From IMG/VR virus record IMGVR_UViG_3300008120_009793, positions 23,134-87,133 of that record: a stretch of DNA of 64,000 bases. The stretch is one strand, 5' to 3'. The notes below the pieces were generated by a model. It did not search any database and was not told where the DNA came from. It saw only the letters and a list, made by a program, of their open reading frames with translations. Source of the stretch: a virus. A program made the translations under genes and the position numbers. Positions 1 to 9,693 of the stretch are shown one piece after another. Position 1 is the first letter of the stretch. Every line of letters begins with the position of its first letter.

Positions 1-425
1 ACATCGGATTTAGGAACTTCTGCATATCTTTTTATGAAAAATGTGTCAATTACATCCTTTGGTAGATTTTGTAAAGCTGCTAAAGCTGCTTCCTTGTCTT
101 TCTTTTCTTTTGCGGCCTTTGCTCTAAATTTGTCAGCCTCTTCTCCTGCTTGCTCAGCCAGATTCTCATAAACTTCAGAAGAATCTCTGAGCCTTTCTTT
201 CTCCTCTACTGCTGCTTCAAATTTTTCTTGAACTTCGCTGATCTCACTTTCTAAAGCTTTAATTTCTTTTTTGTGATAATCGTTACTAAATGTACCATAT
301 ATCAGGAATGCTAATATTAGTAATCCTGCTCCTATTAGTAGTTTCTTATTATTATTTTTAAAATTTTGTACAGATTCGACCTTTTTTTCAATCTCTTGTT
401 GTACTTCTTCTTTTATTTTTTTCAT
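1..425 (-). CDS. Membrane-anchored coiled-coil protein, C-terminus cut by window edge
   Basis: The reading frame is open from an ATG at 425 to the window edge, giving 141 visible residues. A charged cytoplasmic-looking stretch of about 28 residues is followed by one hydrophobic segment (residues 29-46, LLIGAGLLILAFLIYGTF). After it comes a long Glu/Lys/Ala-rich region typical of a coiled coil (about 50-120). The start lies two bases after the stop of the preceding gene, so it belongs to the same operon. A single N-terminal anchor followed by an extracytoplasmic coiled coil is the layout of Rz-type inner-membrane spanins, but no diagnostic residue supports that, and a structural or unrelated membrane protein is equally possible. 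The family is not recognised. Confidence 0.75.
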   Translation of the reverse strand, partial: MKKIKEEVQQEIEKKVESVQNFKNNNKKLLIGAGLLILAFLIYGTFSNDYHKKEIKALESEISEVQEKFEAAVEEKERLRDSSEVYENLAEQAGEEADKFRAKAAKEKKDKEAALAALQNLPKDVIDTFFIKRYAEVPKSD

Positions 426-427
426 AG

Positions 428-709
428 CTATCTTTTATATTCGAACGTTTTAACGTCTATTTGTCCAGGCCCGTATTTTTTTTCTAGCTCAACATACATA
501 CTTTTTTCATCTGTCCTTTGGATGTTTAAGGATTTAATACACGATTTTATCTTATTTCCTAAATGGATGATCCTATTTTCATTTTTTTCAGATTCGTTCT
601 CGCTCATTCTGTCCAATTCTTTTTCGTATGAGGAAAGCTCATCATGAATCTCCCTATAATTAGTCATTATAGATTTTATTTTTTCAATCTCCTTAAAAGA
701 CATCTTCAT
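428..709 (-). CDS. Small coiled-coil protein of unknown function
   Basis: This is a 93-residue, highly charged protein, almost entirely Lys/Glu/Ile/Ser-rich with heptad-like spacing, so probably a helical coiled coil. It has no signal peptide and no membrane segment. The start at 709 is ATG AAG ATG; the second ATG, two codons on, is an equally good start. It lies 17 bases downstream of the tail-fibre gene and ends two bases before the membrane-anchored coiled-coil gene, which puts it in the distal-tail operon. Its position after a fibre gene would suit a fibre chaperone or a lysis accessory protein, but nothing in the sequence decides this. Confidence 0.7.
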   Translation of the reverse strand: MKMSFKEIEKIKSIMTNYREIHDELSSYEKELDRMSENESEKNENRIIHLGNKIKSCIKSLNIQRTDEKSMYVELEKKYGPGQIDVKTFEYKR

Positions 710-726
710 ATTCTCGATAGTTTAAA

Positions 727-3700
727 TTAAACACAACTTACTGTTCCAGATCCACTACTAATAGTGAAGGAACCATATAGAGAAGCAACGTAATTTCCAG
801 GATCCAACCAAATTGTTTGGGAAACTGGATTTGCACCAATAGAATAAGCACTAATAATATTTGGTGAAGGATCAGGAACAGTAATACCAGTAATCTGTAG
901 GAAAGTATCAGCCTCACCAGCAAAAGAACTTCCACCGAACGCAGTTAATTGTAAATAAGCACCCGGAGAATTAATTATCCAAGAGGAATTAACAGGTCCA
1001 GGAGATGCCTGGTTAATCGTCGTTGTTCCGCTATTAAATAAACAAACAGGAGCAGGCGTTGGAGCAGGCGTCGGTGTAGGTGTCGGTGTCGGCGTCGGCG
1101 TCGGTGTTGGCGTCGGTGTAGGTGTCGGTGTTGGAGTCGGCGTAGGTGTAGGTGTTGGACTAGGAGGTGGAGCTGCAGTATATTTAGTTGAACTTGTAGT
1201 AAAATACCTGAAGCTTCCATGTATATAAGAAGTAGATCCACCAGGGATTGAATTAATTCCTAAGTTTCCTCCACTGCTATAAATATAAAGTCTAGAATCA
1301 GAACTTTCACTGATAAACGCTCCTCCTAACTCCTGTATAGCAGAGGATGAACCAGCGTAAATTATATAGTTCATCGCCATGTTTACAGGACGGGTTTCAG
1401 TGCCTCCAGTTGATGCTATACCATTAGCAAAGACGTTTGCTTGATTGTTAGAAGAAACAGCATCAGATCCACTGCCTGATAAAGAGGTTCCTCTATCTTC
1501 AGTTCCAACTAATCTTCGATTGGTTTCTAAGGAGTGTGTGTGTGATTTTATTTCATCATTCTGTGTTGTTCCTAGTGATGATGCATTTCCTCCAAGGCCT
1601 CTGATGAACTTACCACCTAAATCTGGTAAATTAAATGTTGTGGTTCCATCCCCAGATCCGTAGGTAGTTCCAATAACTCCAAAAAGAGAAGAATAAGTAG
1701 ACCTAGAAACCGCTTGTCCATTACATTCTAACCATCCATTAGGTAAATCTAAAGAAGGCCAAGGCATTATAGTACCAGCTGGAGTTGATCCGATACCAGC
1801 AAAACCTGTTGCTTTTAAACCAACAACCGGCATTGCTGGTGTCAGAAAGTCAGTTACAGATGTTCCCAGTCTAACATTAGAGAAGTCAGCAGAATAAGGA
1901 AACCCTGTTATGTACATATAGCCATTACTAGCAGTTGCTGGTGCTGGTATAGATGTAGAAAGAGAATCAATCTTAATTACAAAATCAATATCAACTGTAT
2001 CACCAACCCTTGTGTATTTGGATTTAACTATTTTATATTTGGTTGAGTTCCATCCTGTTTGTGCTACTCTTGGATTTAATGCCAATGTTCCAGACCAATC
2101 TCCCTCTTCATAGTAATCTAAATTATTAGGACTTGTTTGAAGAGGAATTGTTGTTTCATTGAAAGGAAGGCCTTTTGTTAAATATCCATCACTATCAAAT
2201 CCAAAGAAGTGAGCTCCTGTTGCATTTTGTGCATACGTTTTTAATTGAAGAATGTCACCACCAGATATTCCATTGTTAGTGTCAGCAACAACTAAAGCAG
2301 CGTCTACTGATACACTATCTGAAATTCCTATAGCAACACCAGTAACATTAGTCTTATTAGATTGACTAGGATGTAAATAAATATTTCCTCCTTTAGATCC
2401 ACCGCCAGATAGGACTGGACCGGGATGGATTACTACATTACCCCCTGTGCTTCCTGCTGCTCCTAATCCACCATATAGATAAAGATTTCCGCCAGGAGCT
2501 GCAGTACCAGCTCCAGATTTGATGGTTAGATTAGCACCAGATTCCCCTGATGCAGAATCCTGCATGTAAACTAATCCATCTCTCGTAGATCCGGTAAAAA
2601 TCCCAAATCTAAATTGTAAATTACCATCTTTGTCTAATCTGAGTCTCGTAACATTATTACCTGAAGTATTACTTACTGATAAATCGATTCTTGTTTCGGT
2701 TGAGGCAGAGCCGTCAAGAGCAAATGAAACTCCTGCAATAGCAACGCTATCCGCTGCCTTCTCCGCCATTAGTCCACCAAAAACACTACCAACTGCAGTG
2801 TTCCCACTTTTGAAGATAACATTTCTTCCGTTAGTAGCTCCTGAATTGGAAAGAATTATTCCTTTGTTTCCTTGAGTTGTAATAGCATCACCAACTATAA
2901 AATTACCGACACTGTTGGTATAATCTGGAGAATACCTCATTTCCGTCCCATCGGCAAAGTATGTACCGACTCCACTGTTAACAAAGCTTCCTGAGGATCT
3001 TCTAAGTCTTATAGATCCTCCTGTAGCATTGATCCAGTTAGCACCTGTAATATTAACTCTTGATGCTTGAACGTCAAAACTATTTGAAGCAGCTAGAAAA
3101 GACACACTGCCTCCGGGGCTAAAAAATTCAATATCATAATCAGTTGTAACAGCTCCTGGATTTTTCCATCTAAATCTTGGATTTCTGCTCTGGCTAAAAC
3201 CTGCACTTGTTCTATTAGCTTCGTCTTGATTAGCTCTTCCGAAAGATATCAATGAAGCTATATTAGAACTAGGATCCGTTGCAATTTTAAGTTTAGCTCT
3301 TTCGCCATTTAATCCAAACTTATTAAGTTCAGTATATTGATAACTAGGATCTGCACCTGTCCCCCCTCTATCGCTTAATAATAATCCATATTTGTGGCTA
3401 AAATTAGTATCATGAATTAATACTCTATCGTCAGTTAAATTCGTATTATCAACAGGAACAAATGCGGACGTGTTAGAAAAAAATACGCCAGAATATTGCC
3501 AAGTTAACGATCCACTTCCCGGGGAAGTTTCATCATAGACATAGATCCCATAAGGATTTGTATCTGTACTATCTGAAAGCCAATAGTCTCCAAGTTCAGG
3601 CTCTCCCCAAGGAGTATTATAAAGATTCCCGATTGCTGGTGCTGTTTGTTGGACATACCATCTAGCTCCTCTTAGTCCCTGGGGTCCGGTTGGTCCTTGT

Positions 3701-3861
3701 ATACCTTGAGGTCCGATAGCTCCAGTAGCGCCTCTTATTCCCTGAGGTCCCTGGGGTCCTCCACCAGCCGTCAAGATTTGATCAAAATTGTAATTAATCT
3801 TGTCTATCAAGATTGTTTGGGAGTCTCCCGGAAGAACATTTAAAATATTAATAAGTGGCAT
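727..3861 (-). CDS. Tail fibre/collar protein with collagen-like, Tail_Collar and Pro-Thr linker regions
   Basis: This 1044-residue protein is probably an adhesin at the distal tail. The N-terminus ([11 protein letters not shown]...[10 protein letters not shown]) resembles the attachment end of the 314-residue structural protein encoded upstream. Residues about 33-67 are collagen-like Gly-X-Y triplets ([13 protein letters not shown]). A long beta-rich shaft follows. Residues about 697-830 match the phage Tail_Collar fold, with [31 protein letters not shown] and GKFIRG. About 17 Pro-Thr/Pro-Ala pairs (about 900-934) then link to a final domain of about 110 residues that is probably exposed and could bind a receptor. 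A GATATATAAA element lies 17-26 bases upstream of the ATG. The order of domains is seen directly; receptor binding is inferred. Confidence 0.85.
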   Translation of the reverse strand: MPLINILNVLPGDSQTILIDKINYNFDQILTAGGGPQGPQGIRGATGAIGPQGIQGPTGPQGLRGARWYVQQTAPAIGNLYNTPWGEPELGDYWLSDSTDTNPYGIYVYDETSPGSGSLTWQYSGVFFSNTSAFVPVDNTNLTDDRVLIHDTNFSHKYGLLLSDRGGTGADPSYQYTELNKFGLNGERAKLKIATDPSSNIASLISFGRANQDEANRTSAGFSQSRNPRFRWKNPGAVTTDYDIEFFSPGGSVSFLAASNSFDVQASRVNITGANWINATGGSIRLRRSSGSFVNSGVGTYFADGTEMRYSPDYTNSVGNFIVGDAITTQGNKGIILSNSGATNGRNVIFKSGNTAVGSVFGGLMAEKAADSVAIAGVSFALDGSASTETRIDLSVSNTSGNNVTRLRLDKDGNLQFRFGIFTGSTRDGLVYMQDSASGESGANLTIKSGAGTAAPGGNLYLYGGLGAAGSTGGNVVIHPGPVLSGGGSKGGNIYLHPSQSNKTNVTGVAIGISDSVSVDAALVVADTNNGISGGDILQLKTYAQNATGAHFFGFDSDGYLTKGLPFNETTIPLQTSPNNLDYYEEGDWSGTLALNPRVAQTGWNSTKYKIVKSKYTRVGDTVDIDFVIKIDSLSTSIPAPATASNGYMYITGFPYSADFSNVRLGTSVTDFLTPAMPVVGLKATGFAGIGSTPAGTIMPWPSLDLPNGWLECNGQAVSRSTYSSLFGVIGTTYGSGDGTTTFNLPDLGGKFIRGLGGNASSLGTTQNDEIKSHTHSLETNRRLVGTEDRGTSLSGSGSDAVSSNNQANVFANGIASTGGTETRPVNMAMNYIIYAGSSSAIQELGGAFISESSDSRLYIYSSGGNLGINSIPGGSTSYIHGSFRYFTTSSTKYTAAPPPSPTPTPTPTPTPTPTPTPTPTPTPTPTPTPTPAPTPAPVCLFNSGTTTINQASPGPVNSSWIINSPGAYLQLTAFGGSSFAGEADTFLQITGITVPDPSPNIISAYSIGANPVSQTIWLDPGNYVASLYGSFTISSGSGTVSCV
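1054..1163 (-). repeat. Degenerate 6-bp tandem repeat encoding a Pro-Thr linker
   Basis: On the minus strand the unit is ACN CCN, repeated about 17 times with changing third bases, and it encodes alternating Thr and Pro with Ala at the C-terminal end. Because the unit is 6 bp, gain or loss of copies keeps the frame and only changes the length of the linker between the Tail_Collar region and the last domain of the fibre. The wobble-base variety shows that the array is not a recent perfect expansion. Confidence 0.9.
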
Positions 3862-3877
3862 TTCTATCTAAATTAAT

Positions 3878-3887
3878 TTTATATATC
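3878..3887 (-). promoter_or_regulatory. Late-promoter-like GATATATAAA element
   Basis: On the minus strand GATATATAAA lies 17 bases upstream of the fibre gene's ATG at 3861. The same word recurs in front of several other genes in the window and resembles the T4 late promoter TATAAATA. Promoter activity is inferred. Confidence 0.5.
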
Positions 3888-3888
3888 C

Positions 3889-6800
3889 TTATATCTTTCC
3901 GACCAGTAAAGAGAAGGCGACAGAATAATCATATGTTGGATCCTTCTGCAACCTATACTCAAATTCTAACTGGCTACGTTTTTTAATATCATTGTTATTT
4001 GTCTTCACAAATCCGGAAGATATCTTTTCATAATTGCTTAAATTTGTAATTATAGGATCCAAATCTACTCCTTCAGTTCTTCTAATCTTTTTAATATAAA
4101 CCACTATCTCTTTAGTTTCATACTGGGGAAGAACGTTGTTTTTTAAATATTCGTCAATGTCATCAGATAGGATAGTTCCGTCCCCGATACCAAATTCAGG
4201 AACCAAGATTTCACTAAATTTTTTATCAATTCCCCCCTCTTGAAAATGCTTTATAGCTGTTCTTTCAACTATTAAAAGAGCCTTTATCTCGGTTTCAGTT
4301 TCTTCCCAAAGGATTTCATACTTAGGATAAAGGTCCTTGTTAACACTAAACACATCAGAAATCGAAGAGGAATATTTTAGTTGAAAATCTTCCCTTATGG
4401 TGTTTGGTGTTTTCATCACCTTACTACCGAAGAAATTTTTCTGTTCTATCATATTTTTAGTTCCTGGGATATAACTAAAACTATTTCCTGTACTGTATTC
4501 TCTATATCTTCCAGGATCCCACGTGCTCTCAAAAATAAACGTGTCTCTTATACCTATAGGGGATTCTCCTATGAGCGGGTATTCCGCTTTATATCCGGAT
4601 TGCGGATCTACTTGGAAGGGATTAGATTTTGCATACTTATAGAAATTAACATTCTTAACTTTTCCAAAATTATCCTTATTGGATCCAAATGTTACGTTTT
4701 TATATTCTAAGCTTTCTGCAATTAAGGAGGATCCCCCAGAGTAACTTTCATCTTTTAACTCATAATATATTTCATCGGGAGCATTTTGAGGAACGATAAA
4801 AGTTGCTCCAGTTACACCCGAGTATGTAAATCCTTTCGAATATACATCAGCGCTTTCCCCACTATTTTTAAGAATGGAAAGAACGAAATCCTTTCTTGCA
4901 ACAACCGAATAAGATGTCCACCAAAGTGGGGAAGAAGTTGGGGTGTTTCCTGTGTTTGAATTTGCTAATGAGATATAAAGATTTCCCAGATAATCCACCA
5001 CAGAATTTTCTGAATATGTTGAAGAACCTGAATACGAGGGAACACTATCTTTAACAAAATTGGTAAAAACAAAGTTATATGTGTTTCCCCTGACTAATCT
5101 TATTTTTTTTCGGGTTTTTCCATCGATTGATATTTCATAGCTAGATCCTACACCATAATAGGGGGATCCTGGTATTTTTTCCGAAATAGAAACATCTATT
5201 TGTAAACTAGGAGAAGTTGGTGTATCTCTATCAGAAACTAAGAAATCATTCTTGGTATTTTTAAAATGTATTATTTCTAAAAACTTCGGAGTATATCCAC
5301 CGCCATATCTAAAAAATTCAGTCACATCATCTTCGGAAACTAAATCATATCCAACATTAACATTGGAAAAAGATTCAGGTTTATAATTTTCCTCCACAGG
5401 AATTAATTTGTTTGTCTGTAAGAAGGATGATGGTTTTATGAATTCTAAAACAAAGGTATCTGAAGTTACCACTGTGCTTTGAGTTGTGGTATTCCAATAA
5501 GATTTTGTATATTTTATGTATGGACTATTATTCAAAAATAGTTTATAGATTTCAGGGAACGTTATCTTATCAAAAACAGAATCCCAGTAGCTTTGACCTG
5601 CTCCTGCTTGATATACTGCTCTCGCAGAAAAAATATTATAAGAGACAGGAACTGGTACAGAAGTAAAACTAGGGGGAGTATATCCCAGATTAGAAAAATC
5701 AAAATAATAACCCCCAACATAGCTAATCTCGCTAAAGTTTACGTAATTTTTTCCAGCACCAGTAATCCATGGGGTTCTGTACCAATAAGCTCCAGGATCC
5801 CCGGATTTCGGAGAAAAAAGAGTAAACGTGTCAAGATAATTAGCAGGCCTGCTTCCTGGTGAAAAAGAATTTACTGGGGTAGTAGGGGAATAGAATTGAA
5901 CTTCATTCCTTAAATCTGTATCATAATTTGGATTTGTTGCTATTGCAGCTATACCCGTTCCGTCCACTGTAGTTGAACTTACTATTGACTGAATTCCAAT
6001 TGTTGCAAGACTGGAAAAATTCAATCCCGAACTCAACTTAACATAGGAAAGATCTGAATTAAGCAGACCAGCTGGACTTGATGTTATTCTAGAATACTCA
6101 TCAGTTCCTGATCCTCCCGTTACCTTATGTCTTAATTTATTAGAAAGAGAATATAGACCAAAATAATCCGCACCTCCGTGTATTCCAGTAGGATTAAAAT
6201 ACCAGGATCCAGTTGAATTTGATTGAGATACATCTGCTGGACCTGATGCCAAATATAGAATATCTTTTAACTTTTCAGGATCTACAAATCTAACATCAGA
6301 TACTATCAAGGTAATTATGAATGTGACAGTTTTAAATTCTTCGTTCTGATGTACTTGAAATGTCACTGGAGAGGTTACTCCATAAGGATCCGGATCCTCT
6401 ACAGCTCTTAAAATACATGAGAATTTGTAATCATTAAATTTCTGATCACCAGTTTTAAACAAATTAGTTTCTCTGGTTTGGATAGAAGCTTCAGTTCTTT
6501 CCTTGATTCTTACTTTTACCCCTCTGTAGAGGGTTTCGGAAAATCCTGAAGAATTATCATATGTAAACCATGTATATCTTTGCTCTATTGGTTTTGATTC
6601 AACAGAACTAAATCTAACATTATCAAGATCGTAGAAATCTTTCCCGTCTACAGTAAAATAATTTAAGAAATAATCCTCGCTAGCAGGATCTGCGTTTTGA
6701 ACAGAGGATAAAGAAAATGAACCTGCACAATAATTGGAAGAAGACTTTATCAGGTTTGAAGTAGCTGATATTGGAGGGGTTTCCAATACATACCATTCAT

Positions 6801-9687
6801 TTGTAAAATATAAAGGATCTCTACCTGGACTGAAAAATCCAGGGGAAAAATTTAATGGTGTAAAAGCGGAACTGGAATTTAATCTATAATCATTCCCTCT
6901 TACATCAGTTCCACCCTCGTAAACCCATTTGGTAATGTATGGTGTTACCCTCGATCTTGTAACCAGTGATCTAAGATAATTTTCTTTTAAAACGTCATAC
7001 TCATTATCAACCTTACCAAAATTCATTTGATCCCTTTTTGAAGAGATCTGAGATGCTTCGTCAAGATATTTAATTTCTTGCAATCCTGCAAAACCGGGAA
7101 ATCTATCTAAATCTGGAAGAGGATCATTGAAACCAAAAAACCTAGCCTGATTAAGATCTTTAACATACATCAAAGGAACAACATTTGCTTTCCCTGAATT
7201 ATTACCGGAAATTAAGCTGTAATTAGAAGCAGTTCCTCCTCTAAATATGTAACTGCCAGTTGGACCGTATGTGCTTCCCATATAAGAAACAGTTGATCCA
7301 TTAGCAACCGCATAATCAATTCCTTCGTAAATCGGGGTTATTCCGTCAGGTTGAACATCAATATATCTATAGTATTCTTCTGTCGGGGTTTTTCCGTATG
7401 TGCTACTCCAGAAGTCCACATCAAGATCTTTCGTTGGATAGAAAGAAAATACCCCAGTCTCAATATCTACTAATTCTTCAGTTATAATAGTTCCAAGGGA
7501 TCCCCTTAAAACTGTATGGGTGTTATCCTGGATTTCAACTATCGAGTGTGTTAAATAATCTTTTATGGTATTGTATTGAAGCTCTGAATCACTATAGTCA
7601 ACACACTTCCCTATAAACTTAACTTTTGAAAGGCCGAAGTTCGTCTTAATGTAACTTCTATCAACTGAAAGTTTATAGGCGTCCTCGTTTTTAATTTTAA
7701 TCCTTGTATTGGAATACTTAGAACCCCCGATAAATTTTAAATCCGTGGTTAGATCGTTTACATCTATATCATTAAAGAAAATCTTTCCCCTTCTGTCGAA
7801 GGAAAGTTTATTATAGTAATCCCTATACGAGAATAAAGAAAAAAGATTGTTGTTAGTTTCATCCGAACCTGAAGTTCTTATAATAACTTCATTTCCTATT
7901 GCAAATGCTCTATATGATTTATAATTTACACTATTTAAAACCCCTGCTATTGCTTCAGCAATTTGTGATTTGGTTCCAAATGGATGAAAATAATAAACTC
8001 CCCCTTCATCAGTAAAACTTCCAGGTCCCCATCCTCCTCTGACATATGTTAATTCTGATGCTACAAAATAATCAAATCTTCTGTTCCCGATTTGGTTAAC
8101 TCCAAAAGGATGGTACAAAACTATAGCGTCATTTGGTAGCAATTGACCATCAATTTTAATAACGGAATATGACCTACCAGTTTCTTCTGAAATTTCTCCC
8201 TTATATTCTTTTGTTTTCAATGAATTTGGCCCAGAAAAAACAGAGAGGTCAACAAGTTTATTACTAATTATTAATAAATCGTTTTGAGTGGTTCCTGTTC
8301 CCCATTTATCAGAATTGGTTGCATCCGTTGAATAATTTTTTATCTGCTTATATGAATAAAAATTTCTATTCTTATCTTTGATATAAAAAGATTTCAATCT
8401 TTCGTTTGTGTGAACATCGTCTGATGTAGGAACGTAACCCCATATAGAATCAGGATCAACGAAAAGTCTTAATCCATTATCATTCTGCTGATAATAAGAA
8501 GATGTCATTTTATCAGATATCTGATAAGGTGACTTTGGCTCCGGAAAATTATTAACAGATGCGGAATTATTAAAAAATAAATCCGCTGATAATCTAAACG
8601 TACCCGTTTTTATATCATCGACGTAAAATCCATAATATCTATTGATACTGTATAGGTCTGCATCAGGATCATTAAAAAGAAACTCTAGATTTAATATACT
8701 ATGGGAAATAACCCCATTTCTTTTAAATCCATCAGTTATTAGTTCATCAGTTTCAATAATGGGTGCATCAGCAGAAAAAACAGAATTTAGATACTCTCCC
8801 TTTTTACAGAAAACCCCGTCCTTTATAGAGACCCCATTGTATGTAGTTAGGGAATCTTTCTCAAATTTAACATCGATTAATGACTGGGTATAGTTTATAT
8901 TAGACCTTATTTTAGAAAGATATTTTCCCAATTTAGAATCTTCCTGCAATGAATATGTTGCAACTATTCTGGACTTTGGTAAGATGTTTTCTATAAAATG
9001 GTCCTGCTCATCACCTATGAATTGTATGTTATAATTTGAATCCAAAAGGATGACATCGCCTTGACCCTGAACTAAATCAAACCCAGTAGAACTAGCAACA
9101 AAAATCTCCCCGGAGGAATATTCCGTACCGCTAGATTTTATTTTATATGGAAGATAAGAATTAGAGTTTTTATCAAGTCCATATTTTTCAACTACCTTAT
9201 AGGTTTTTCCAACTGTTAAAGATGTAACCGGTATTAGATATGAAAAATCTATCGGATCGGTTATTCTAAATATTACAAAATACTTAGGCAAATCCCTCTG
9301 TACTCTGATTGGAGCAAGGAATGAAAATTCTTCCTCGTATAGATTAGATATTAAGGGGTTCGCTCCTGCGTGATAAAATCCATCAAATTGATCGCTTAAT
9401 GTGGAGGTATAAGTATCTTTTGGGCTTTTTTCGTTTTTTAGACCAAAAACAAAATCCCCGGGGGTTTTTCCTTCATCAAAGAAATTATAAACATCCTGAG
9501 CAAAATCTCCATCGGGGGATATTCTATATCCTTTGTATTGGTTTTTAGACATTTCATCATTTGAATCTATAGAATTAAACCATAGATTTCCTGATGAATC
9601 AACGCTGATCTTCAGGTTACCAGAAATCCTAGGATTAGATCTAAGTACCCCGAACGATGACTTATATTTTCCTTTTTTTGTAGCCAT
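3889..9687 (-). CDS. Very large virion protein, probably baseplate or tail-fibre associated
   Basis: This 1932-residue protein is rich in Ser, Asn, Tyr, Gly and aromatic residues, typical of beta-rich phage tail proteins. It has no membrane segment or signal peptide. The start region is MATKKGKYKSSFG. A segment near residues 110-150 (LYEEEFSFLAPIRVQRDLPKY, then a run of hydrophobic strands) and the LFNDPDADLYSINRYYGFY region look like the ordered core. The C-terminal part has Lys/Glu-rich helices. It lies 6 bases downstream of the 1177-residue protein and 27 bases before the fibre gene, so it is co-transcribed with tail parts. The exact family is not recognised; virion assignment comes from composition, size and neighbours. 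Confidence 0.75.
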   Translation of the reverse strand: MATKKGKYKSSFGVLRSNPRISGNLKISVDSSGNLWFNSIDSNDEMSKNQYKGYRISPDGDFAQDVYNFFDEGKTPGDFVFGLKNEKSPKDTYTSTLSDQFDGFYHAGANPLISNLYEEEFSFLAPIRVQRDLPKYFVIFRITDPIDFSYLIPVTSLTVGKTYKVVEKYGLDKNSNSYLPYKIKSSGTEYSSGEIFVASSTGFDLVQGQGDVILLDSNYNIQFIGDEQDHFIENILPKSRIVATYSLQEDSKLGKYLSKIRSNINYTQSLIDVKFEKDSLTTYNGVSIKDGVFCKKGEYLNSVFSADAPIIETDELITDGFKRNGVISHSILNLEFLFNDPDADLYSINRYYGFYVDDIKTGTFRLSADLFFNNSASVNNFPEPKSPYQISDKMTSSYYQQNDNGLRLFVDPDSIWGYVPTSDDVHTNERLKSFYIKDKNRNFYSYKQIKNYSTDATNSDKWGTGTTQNDLLIISNKLVDLSVFSGPNSLKTKEYKGEISEETGRSYSVIKIDGQLLPNDAIVLYHPFGVNQIGNRRFDYFVASELTYVRGGWGPGSFTDEGGVYYFHPFGTKSQIAEAIAGVLNSVNYKSYRAFAIGNEVIIRTSGSDETNNNLFSLFSYRDYYNKLSFDRRGKIFFNDIDVNDLTTDLKFIGGSKYSNTRIKIKNEDAYKLSVDRSYIKTNFGLSKVKFIGKCVDYSDSELQYNTIKDYLTHSIVEIQDNTHTVLRGSLGTIITEELVDIETGVFSFYPTKDLDVDFWSSTYGKTPTEEYYRYIDVQPDGITPIYEGIDYAVANGSTVSYMGSTYGPTGSYIFRGGTASNYSLISGNNSGKANVVPLMYVKDLNQARFFGFNDPLPDLDRFPGFAGLQEIKYLDEASQISSKRDQMNFGKVDNEYDVLKENYLRSLVTRSRVTPYITKWVYEGGTDVRGNDYRLNSSSAFTPLNFSPGFFSPGRDPLYFTNEWYVLETPPISATSNLIKSSSNYCAGSFSLSSVQNADPASEDYFLNYFTVDGKDFYDLDNVRFSSVESKPIEQRYTWFTYDNSSGFSETLYRGVKVRIKERTEASIQTRETNLFKTGDQKFNDYKFSCILRAVEDPDPYGVTSPVTFQVHQNEEFKTVTFIITLIVSDVRFVDPEKLKDILYLASGPADVSQSNSTGSWYFNPTGIHGGADYFGLYSLSNKLRHKVTGGSGTDEYSRITSSPAGLLNSDLSYVKLSSGLNFSSLATIGIQSIVSSTTVDGTGIAAIATNPNYDTDLRNEVQFYSPTTPVNSFSPGSRPANYLDTFTLFSPKSGDPGAYWYRTPWITGAGKNYVNFSEISYVGGYYFDFSNLGYTPPSFTSVPVPVSYNIFSARAVYQAGAGQSYWDSVFDKITFPEIYKLFLNNSPYIKYTKSYWNTTTQSTVVTSDTFVLEFIKPSSFLQTNKLIPVEENYKPESFSNVNVGYDLVSEDDVTEFFRYGGGYTPKFLEIIHFKNTKNDFLVSDRDTPTSPSLQIDVSISEKIPGSPYYGVGSSYEISIDGKTRKKIRLVRGNTYNFVFTNFVKDSVPSYSGSSTYSENSVVDYLGNLYISLANSNTGNTPTSSPLWWTSYSVVARKDFVLSILKNSGESADVYSKGFTYSGVTGATFIVPQNAPDEIYYELKDESYSGGSSLIAESLEYKNVTFGSNKDNFGKVKNVNFYKYAKSNPFQVDPQSGYKAEYPLIGESPIGIRDTFIFESTWDPGRYREYSTGNSFSYIPGTKNMIEQKNFFGSKVMKTPNTIREDFQLKYSSSISDVFSVNKDLYPKYEILWEETETEIKALLIVERTAIKHFQEGGIDKKFSEILVPEFGIGDGTILSDDIDEYLKNNVLPQYETKEIVVYIKKIRRTEGVDLDPIITNLSNYEKISSGFVKTNNNDIKKRSQLEFEYRLQKDPTYDYSVAFSLLVGKI

Positions 9688-9693
9688 TTATAG

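Noticed and set aside
366-647. A 93-codon plus-strand frame at the left end
   Set aside because: It is Phe/Leu/Ser-rich and antisense to two tightly spaced genes, a mirror of Lys/Glu coiled-coil codons.
1054-1163. CRISPR-like array
   Set aside because: The repeat is a 6-bp coding unit in frame with a fibre protein and has no spacers.
727-3861. Diversity-generating retroelement target at the end of the fibre gene
   Set aside because: No reverse transcriptase gene and no template repeat was found in the window, and the last domain is not preceded by a recognisable initiation element.
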